10,503 bases of DNA from an uncultured Muribaculaceae bacterium (GTDB lineage: Bacteria; Bacteroidota; Bacteroidia; Bacteroidales; Muribaculaceae): NCBI GenBank assembly GCA_910578305.1, contig CAJTQH010000016.1:15897-26399 (forward strand), given 5' to 3'. The notes beneath the pieces were generated by a model, which was given only the letters and a program-made list of their open reading frames with translations, was not told the origin of the DNA and ran no database searches. Made by a program: the position numbers and the translations under genes. Of this stretch, positions 5,634-10,503 are shown piece after piece (position 1 is the first letter of the stretch; each line of letters opens with the position of its first letter).

Positions 5634-7310
5634 ATGACAGGCATCCAAGACACCACAACCAATCATTTCGGCTCGCTAATCGGCAACGGTCGAAAATATA
5701 TCATTCCAAAATTTCAGCGCGACTACTCCTGGGAAGCCGAGCACTGGGATGATTTATGGAAAGACATCGAAAACATGCTTGCCGAAGATGGAGATCATTA
5801 CATGGGCTATCTCGTTTTACAGACCGCCGACAACAAGAATTTCTATATCATTGATGGTCAACAACGCTTCACAACCATAACGCTTCTTATACTTGCCGCA
5901 ATAAAGTCGATTCAGCAATTCATAGACAATGGCACTGATGTTGCCGAAAACGAACAACGCATTAGGACGCTGAAAGACACATATATTGGCAACATAGATC
6001 CGGTAAGCCTTGAATACGACAATATTCTTATGCTTAATCGTAACAACGATGGGTACTATAAGGAGTATATCGTCAAGCTGGATGATCTGCCTATACGAAA
6101 TACGTCATACACTGAAAAGCAGATGAAAAAATGCTTTGAATGGTTTGAAAATCAACTGAAAAACAAATTTTCAACAGGCAAAGAGTATGCTAAATTCATC
6201 TCCGACGTCGTAGACAGACTTTATTTTACAATCATCAAAGTCAGTGACGAATTGAATGCATTCAGAGTATTTGAGACACTTAATGCCCGTGGCGTGCAGC
6301 TATCCTCTTCCGATCTATTAAAGAACTATCTGTTTTCTCTTGTTGACAATAAATCCAGCCATTCCGGCCGAATTGAGACATTGGAAGACAAGTGGACAGC
6401 TCTCACTAAAAACGTTAAAGCCGAAAAGCTACCAGATTTCATACGTTATTATTGGAATTCAAAAAACAAGACCGTACGTTCAAACGAGTTGTTCAAGTCT
6501 GTTAGAGAACATATTAAGACCGACAGTCAGGTATTTGAATTCATCAACGAAGTCTTAAGATATAGCGATATCTACATGGCTCTTAAAAGTCCACACGATG
6601 AATTTTGGAACAACGACAAGATTCTTCAAGAAAATGTACGTTTACTCAACATTTTCAACCTCAAGCAACCCTATTCACTTTTGATGTCGGCTCATCACAA
6701 CCTGCCAGCAGATAAGTTCAAATCTCTATTCAAGGATGTCATTATTCTCGGCTTCAGATATAGTGTAATTGCCGGGAAAAATCCTAATGACGTCGAGCGC
6801 ACATACAATGAACTGGCCGTCGAGATCTCAAAAACCAAACAATACAACAGAAATCTACTAAAGAAGATCTATGTCGACGATGCAGAATTTGAGACTACAT
6901 TTTCACACAAATCATTCATTGACAATTCTCGCAATAATAAAATAATAAAATATATCCTTGACAAATATGAGAGATATAAAGGTGGATTGAGAGATACCGA
7001 TCCATCCAGTGAAACCGACACCATCGAACATATTTTACCTCAGAATCCCAACGAGGATTGGCCCGAGTACGAACTATCATCTCACGAAATAGCCTATCGA
7101 TTAGGCAACTTGTGTCTGCTGGAGAAAAAATACAACAAGGAAATTGAGAATCAAGACTATAACAAAAAGAAAATAGTCTATACAAAATCATCATTTGTCA
7201 CAACTAAATCGATTCCGGAGGAATATCCGTCTTGGAATATTGACTCCATAAGCTCTCGTCAACGAAAAATGAGCAAAGCAGCAAAAGACATCTGGAAAAT
7301 ATCCTTTTGA
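5634..7310 (+). CDS. DUF262-DUF1524 protein, GmrSD/BrxU/SspE-like restriction factor
   Basis: An intact 558-residue cytoplasmic protein. The N-terminal DUF262 (ParB/Srx-like) domain shows IPKFQRDYSWE (24-34), the nucleotide-binding motif DGQQR (74-78), and FRVFETLNARG (210-220) with LSSSDLLKNYL after it. The C-terminal DUF1524 HNH-type nuclease shows IEHILPQNP (464-472, catalytic H466), LGNLCLLEKKYN (490-501, N492 and N501) and a lysine-rich end. In GmrSD, BrxU and SspE the DUF262 part uses NTP to control cutting of modified phage DNA by the HNH part, so a type IV-like defence role is inferred. No modification genes or BREX genes are nearby, so it appears to stand alone. The gene is strikingly AT-rich (17 G/C of 60 bases at 6121-6180, against 36 of 60 at 5161-5220 in the channel gene), pointing to horizontal acquisition. 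Confidence 0.9.
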   Translation: MTGIQDTTTNHFGSLIGNGRKYIIPKFQRDYSWEAEHWDDLWKDIENMLAEDGDHYMGYLVLQTADNKNFYIIDGQQRFTTITLLILAAIKSIQQFIDNGTDVAENEQRIRTLKDTYIGNIDPVSLEYDNILMLNRNNDGYYKEYIVKLDDLPIRNTSYTEKQMKKCFEWFENQLKNKFSTGKEYAKFISDVVDRLYFTIIKVSDELNAFRVFETLNARGVQLSSSDLLKNYLFSLVDNKSSHSGRIETLEDKWTALTKNVKAEKLPDFIRYYWNSKNKTVRSNELFKSVREHIKTDSQVFEFINEVLRYSDIYMALKSPHDEFWNNDKILQENVRLLNIFNLKQPYSLLMSAHHNLPADKFKSLFKDVIILGFRYSVIAGKNPNDVERTYNELAVEISKTKQYNRNLLKKIYVDDAEFETTFSHKSFIDNSRNNKIIKYILDKYERYKGGLRDTDPSSETDTIEHILPQNPNEDWPEYELSSHEIAYRLGNLCLLEKKYNKEIENQDYNKKKIVYTKSSFVTTKSIPEEYPSWNIDSISSRQRKMSKAAKDIWKISF

Positions 7311-7327
7311 TCCACAATTGATACAAC

Positions 7328-7370
7328 AACAGACAGGGTGTGAGAAAAAATTTCTCACACCCTGTCTGTT
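7328..7370. terminator. perfect 20-bp inverted repeat, likely bidirectional terminator
   Basis: The arm at 7328-7347 is the exact reverse complement of 7351-7370, with a 3-nt AAA loop. It sits between convergent genes, 17 nt after the DUF262-DUF1524 stop and 17 nt after the yebC stop on the other strand. On the + strand it is followed by a U-containing stretch (TTACTATATTA), but neither strand has a clean U-run. A terminator or 3'-end stabilising hairpin is the simplest reading. Confidence 0.65.
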
Positions 7371-7387
7371 TACTATATTAATACGGT

Positions 7388-8107
7388 TTATTCGGCTTCT
7401 TTCATGTTGTGGAACACATTCTGCACATCCTCGTCTTCTTCGAGCTTGTCGAGAAGTTTTTCGATGGCGGCACGCTGCTCTTCGGTCACTTCCTTCAGGT
7501 CGTTGGGAATGCGTTCGAATTCCGAAGATATTATCTCATAGCCATTGTCTTCAAGATACTTCTGGATATTGGAGTAGTCCTCAAATGCGCCGTAGAGCAC
7601 GATTTCCTCTTCATCAGGCTCCACTTCATCGACACCGCAGTCGATAAGTTCGAGTTCGAGTTCTTCTACATCCATACCTTCGGACGGCTTGATCTTGAAC
7701 ACACACTTGTGGTCAAACAGAAACGAGAGTGAACCCTGTGTGCCGAGCGAGCCGTTGTGCTTGTTGAAGTAAGAGCGCACATTGGCCACGGTACGGGTGT
7801 TGTTGTCGGTGGCTGCTTCCACGAATATGGCTATACCGAAAGGTCCGTATCCTTCGTATGAGATTTCCTTATAGTCGCCTGCATCCTTGTCGGTAGCCTT
7901 CTTGATGGCGCGTTCCACAGTGTCCTTGGGCATGTTGGCGGCCTTGGCGTTCTGCATCAGAGCGCGCAGACGGGGATTGGTGTCGGGATCCGGGCCACCA
8001 GCCTTGGCGGCTATGGTGATTTCCTTACCGATACGGGTAAATGTTCTTGACATGTTGCCCCAGCGTTTGAGCTTACGGGCTTTACGGTATTCAAATGCTC
8101 TTCCCAT
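7388..8107 (-). CDS. yebC: YebC/PmpR (TACO1) family translation factor
   Basis: 239 residues, normal length for the family. The N-terminal helical part begins MGRAFEYRKARKLKRWGNM and contains TRIGKEITIAAKAGG, NPRLRALMQNAKAANMPKD and ERAIKKA, all hallmarks of YebC. The YEGYGPFG segment and GSLGTQGSLSFLF follow, then a strongly acidic C-terminal half. The family was long annotated as DNA-binding regulators (PmpR). Work on mitochondrial TACO1 and bacterial YebC points to a ribosome-associated factor that relieves stalling at proline-rich stretches, so the regulator label should be treated with care. It follows pheT by 39 nt on the same strand, suggesting cotranscription within a translation-related operon. 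I saw no separate promoter in the gap. Confidence 0.95.
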   Translation of the reverse strand: MGRAFEYRKARKLKRWGNMSRTFTRIGKEITIAAKAGGPDPDTNPRLRALMQNAKAANMPKDTVERAIKKATDKDAGDYKEISYEGYGPFGIAIFVEAATDNNTRTVANVRSYFNKHNGSLGTQGSLSFLFDHKCVFKIKPSEGMDVEELELELIDCGVDEVEPDEEEIVLYGAFEDYSNIQKYLEDNGYEIISSEFERIPNDLKEVTEEQRAAIEKLLDKLEEDEDVQNVFHNMKEAE

Positions 8108-8146
8108 GAGTATATTTTATGTTTTATGATTTATTTTCGCTTTGTC

Positions 8147-10503
8147 TTATCGGAGCGACGCACCGAGCTTGTTTTCCAGATTTGTGATTATCTTTTTCAT
8201 CACAGCCTCGATCTGCTTGTCGTTGAGCGTGCGCTCGTCATCCTGAAGCGTGACAGCTATAGCATACGACTTCTTGCCCTCGGGCAGTTTGTCGCCTTCG
8301 TACACATCGAAGAGAGCCACGTCGCGCAGCAACTTGCGTTCGCTCTCGCGCACGACAGTCTCAATCTGTTGCAGAGTCACTGCCTTGTCTATCAGCAGTG
8401 CCAGGTCGCGCTTCACGGCCATGGTCTTGGGCAGCGGCGCGTAGGTCACCTTGTGCTTTGCAGCGAGCTGCACCAGTGCTGCCCAGTCGAGTTCGGCATA
8501 CATCACATCCTGCTTGATGTCAAATGCCTTGAGCACACTCTTCGACAGCACACCCATGGCTCCGAGCGGCTTGCCCGAGCGGGTGGCTATGGCGAGCGAC
8601 GCACTGTAGATCGGCTCATTACCCTGTGTAAGTTTCACCTCGCCGGCCGATATGCCAAGGCGGGCAAATACATTGGCCACCACGGCGCGGAGGTCATAGA
8701 CAGTGGCTTTCTCCTCCGGACGCATCCAGCCAGCCGTGCGCACGGCGCCTGTGAGCCATATGCCGAGGCGCGAATACTCGCTGTAAGGAGCCAGCGGACG
8801 CTCGGCTGTGGATTCGGCCTGCGGATTGAATGTGTATACATTTCCGAACTCATACATCATCAGATCGGCCGAACGGCGGTTGACGTTATAGGCTATCGAT
8901 TCCAGACCGCCGAAAAGCAGAGTCTGGCGCATTACACTCAGATCGTTGCTCAACGGATTGAGCAGGCGCACACAGCGGTCGAGCGGATACTGTGCGCAGT
9001 CGGCATAGTAGCTTTCAGCAGTCAGCGAATTGTTGAGTATCTCGTTAAATCCTGTGGCGGTGAGCTGCTCGCTGATGAGATTGCGCAGGTCATTGTCCAC
9101 GTCGGCAGGCGACTTGAACGAAAGCGACGAGTGCACCGTAGTGCCCATCTCCACATTGTTGTAGCCGTAGATGCGGAGCACATCCTCAACCACGTCGCAC
9201 GGACGACGCACGTCCACACGGTAGGTTGGCACCTTAAGGCTGGCCTCCTTGCAGTCAGTGGCTACGATCTCTATCTCGAGCGAGCGCAGTATGGCATCTA
9301 TTGTATCGTTGGGTATTTCCTTGCCTATGAGCCCACGGGCATAGTCATACGAGAGAGTCACGTCAAACGGAGCCACCGGCGCAGGATATATGTCGACCGG
9401 CTCACCGCATATCTCGCCGCCGGCAAGCTGCTTCACCATAAGAGCTGCAAGCTTGAGGGCATACATGGTGACATTGGGATCGGTGCCGCGCTCGTAGCGG
9501 AACGAAGCATCGGTCTGCAATCCGTGGCGACGTGCGGTCTTGCGCACCGAAGTAGCGTTGAAATAAGCCGATTCGATGAATATGTCGGTAGTCTGCTCGG
9601 TCACACCGGAATCAAGTCCGCCAAACACACCGGCTATACACATCGGCTTTGTGGCCGAGCATATCATCAGATCGGACTCCGACAATTTGTGCTCCACACC
9701 GTCGAGAGTCACAAAAGGAGTGCCCTCCTGACAATTGCGCACTACCACTTTCTCACCGTCGATCTTGGCCAGATCAAAGCAGTGCAGCGGCTGGCCTATC
9801 GAATGCAATATATAATTGGGAATATCTACCACTGTATTGATCGGACGCAGGCCTATGGCATTAAGGCGGTCCTGGAGCCACTTGGGGCTTTCTGTCACCT
9901 TGATACCGCGTATGGTCACACCGCTGTAACGCGGACATGCTTCATGATTTTCAACCTCCACGGTCACCGCGCCGTCCCGACAATCTACGGCAAACTCCTC
10001 TACCGACGGACGCTTCAGTTCTCCGGCCTCGGCATGTTGAGCCGACCATGCGGCCAGATCGCGTGCCACACCGTAGTGCGATGCGGCATCAATGCGGTTG
10101 GGGGTAAGATCCACCTCCAGCACATAGTCAGAAGTCAGTCCGAAATATTCGGCTGCCGGAGTACCCGGCTTCACATCCTCGTCTATCACTATGATGCCGT
10201 CGTGGCTCTGACCAACGCCGATCTCGTCTTCAGCGCATATCATGCCCAGCGACTCCACGCCGCGGATCTTCGACTTTTTGATTTTAAACTCTTTATCACC
10301 GTCATAGAGCGTGGTGCCCACGGTGGCCACGACCACTGTCTGTCCGGCAGCCACATTGGGCGCACCGCACACGATCTGTGTAGCCTGTCCGTCGCCGAGA
10401 TCCACGGTTGTCACATGCAGATGATCGCTGTCGGGGTGCTCCACGCAGGTGAGCACCTTGCCGATCACCAGTCCGCGCAGACCGCCGCGGATGCTTTCCA
10501 CCT
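8147..10503 (-). CDS. pheT: phenylalanine-tRNA ligase beta subunit (5' end outside window)
   Basis: The frame is open to the right edge. The first full in-window codon is an internal GTG (VESIRGGLRGLVIGKV), so roughly 35-40 N-terminal residues are missing. 784 residues are visible, numbered from that valine. In order they hold an EMAP-type tRNA-binding OB domain (about 8-115, with HPDSDHLHVTTVDLG), the B3/B4 domain ending near FRYERGTDP (from F334), the B5 domain with VEDVLRIYGY (about 435-450), a catalytic-like core module, and a C-terminal FDX-ACB anticodon-binding domain (about 684-784, PLPKTMAVKRDLALLID onward). Together with PheS (not in window) it forms the alpha2-beta2 enzyme that charges tRNA-Phe; the B3/B4 region carries editing of mis-attached tyrosine in characterised enzymes. 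No frameshift is seen. yebC follows on the same strand. Confidence 0.97.
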   Translation of the reverse strand, partial: VESIRGGLRGLVIGKVLTCVEHPDSDHLHVTTVDLGDGQATQIVCGAPNVAAGQTVVVATVGTTLYDGDKEFKIKKSKIRGVESLGMICAEDEIGVGQSHDGIIVIDEDVKPGTPAAEYFGLTSDYVLEVDLTPNRIDAASHYGVARDLAAWSAQHAEAGELKRPSVEEFAVDCRDGAVTVEVENHEACPRYSGVTIRGIKVTESPKWLQDRLNAIGLRPINTVVDIPNYILHSIGQPLHCFDLAKIDGEKVVVRNCQEGTPFVTLDGVEHKLSESDLMICSATKPMCIAGVFGGLDSGVTEQTTDIFIESAYFNATSVRKTARRHGLQTDASFRYERGTDPNVTMYALKLAALMVKQLAGGEICGEPVDIYPAPVAPFDVTLSYDYARGLIGKEIPNDTIDAILRSLEIEIVATDCKEASLKVPTYRVDVRRPCDVVEDVLRIYGYNNVEMGTTVHSSLSFKSPADVDNDLRNLISEQLTATGFNEILNNSLTAESYYADCAQYPLDRCVRLLNPLSNDLSVMRQTLLFGGLESIAYNVNRRSADLMMYEFGNVYTFNPQAESTAERPLAPYSEYSRLGIWLTGAVRTAGWMRPEEKATVYDLRAVVANVFARLGISAGEVKLTQGNEPIYSASLAIATRSGKPLGAMGVLSKSVLKAFDIKQDVMYAELDWAALVQLAAKHKVTYAPLPKTMAVKRDLALLIDKAVTLQQIETVVRESERKLLRDVALFDVYEGDKLPEGKKSYAIAVTLQDDERTLNDKQIEAVMKKIITNLENKLGASLR

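Noticed and set aside
5559..7387. Direct repeats as attachment sites around the AT-rich islet
   Set aside because: Comparing 5559-5633 with 7311-7387 by eye gave only short AT-rich similarities, and there is no integrase gene.

Overview
The window looks like chromosome of a Bacteroidales bacterium, most likely a moderately GC-rich gut lineage such as Muribaculaceae. The reasons are frequent ATA isoleucine codons in otherwise GC-rich genes, no Shine-Dalgarno sequences ahead of the starts, and promoter-like TTTG/TAnnTTTG pairs of the Bacteroidetes type. The family-level placement is inference.

Left block (1-3694, + strand): a tightly spaced run of four genes. They are the C-terminal part of a Sua5/YciO/YrdC-family protein (tRNA t6A precursor synthesis or relative), a single-chain ABC-type ATPase fused to a DUF4435/TOPRIM-like domain, menA (menaquinone biosynthesis, overlapping the previous gene by 14 nt), and a six-helix HdeD/DUF308-like membrane protein. 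A strand-specific terminator at 3718-3746 closes the opposing unit.

Second block (3780-4803, - strand): greA followed 3 nt later by a HIT-family hydrolase. greA has a Bacteroidetes-type promoter and a leader of about 115 nt. That leader holds a terminator-like hairpin (9-bp stem, then U7) 38 nt before the start codon, which suggests attenuation or a small leader RNA.

Third block (4875-7310, + strand): a small voltage-gated-type cation channel whose selectivity filter reads TTTGCT instead of TVGYG, then an AT-rich, apparently acquired gene for a DUF262-DUF1524 (GmrSD/BrxU/SspE-like) restriction protein with its own promoter. A perfect 20-bp inverted repeat follows it.

Right block (7388-10503, - strand): pheT (phenylalanyl-tRNA synthetase beta, 5' end outside the window) followed by a YebC/TACO1-family translation factor.

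Most of the window is housekeeping: translation, tRNA modification, transcription elongation and quinone synthesis. Two defence-like proteins are embedded in it. One has host-like composition (ATPase-DUF4435) and one is clearly different in composition (DUF262-DUF1524). No tRNA, rRNA, CRISPR array, insertion sequence or integrase was seen, and no intergenic gap exceeds 300 bases.
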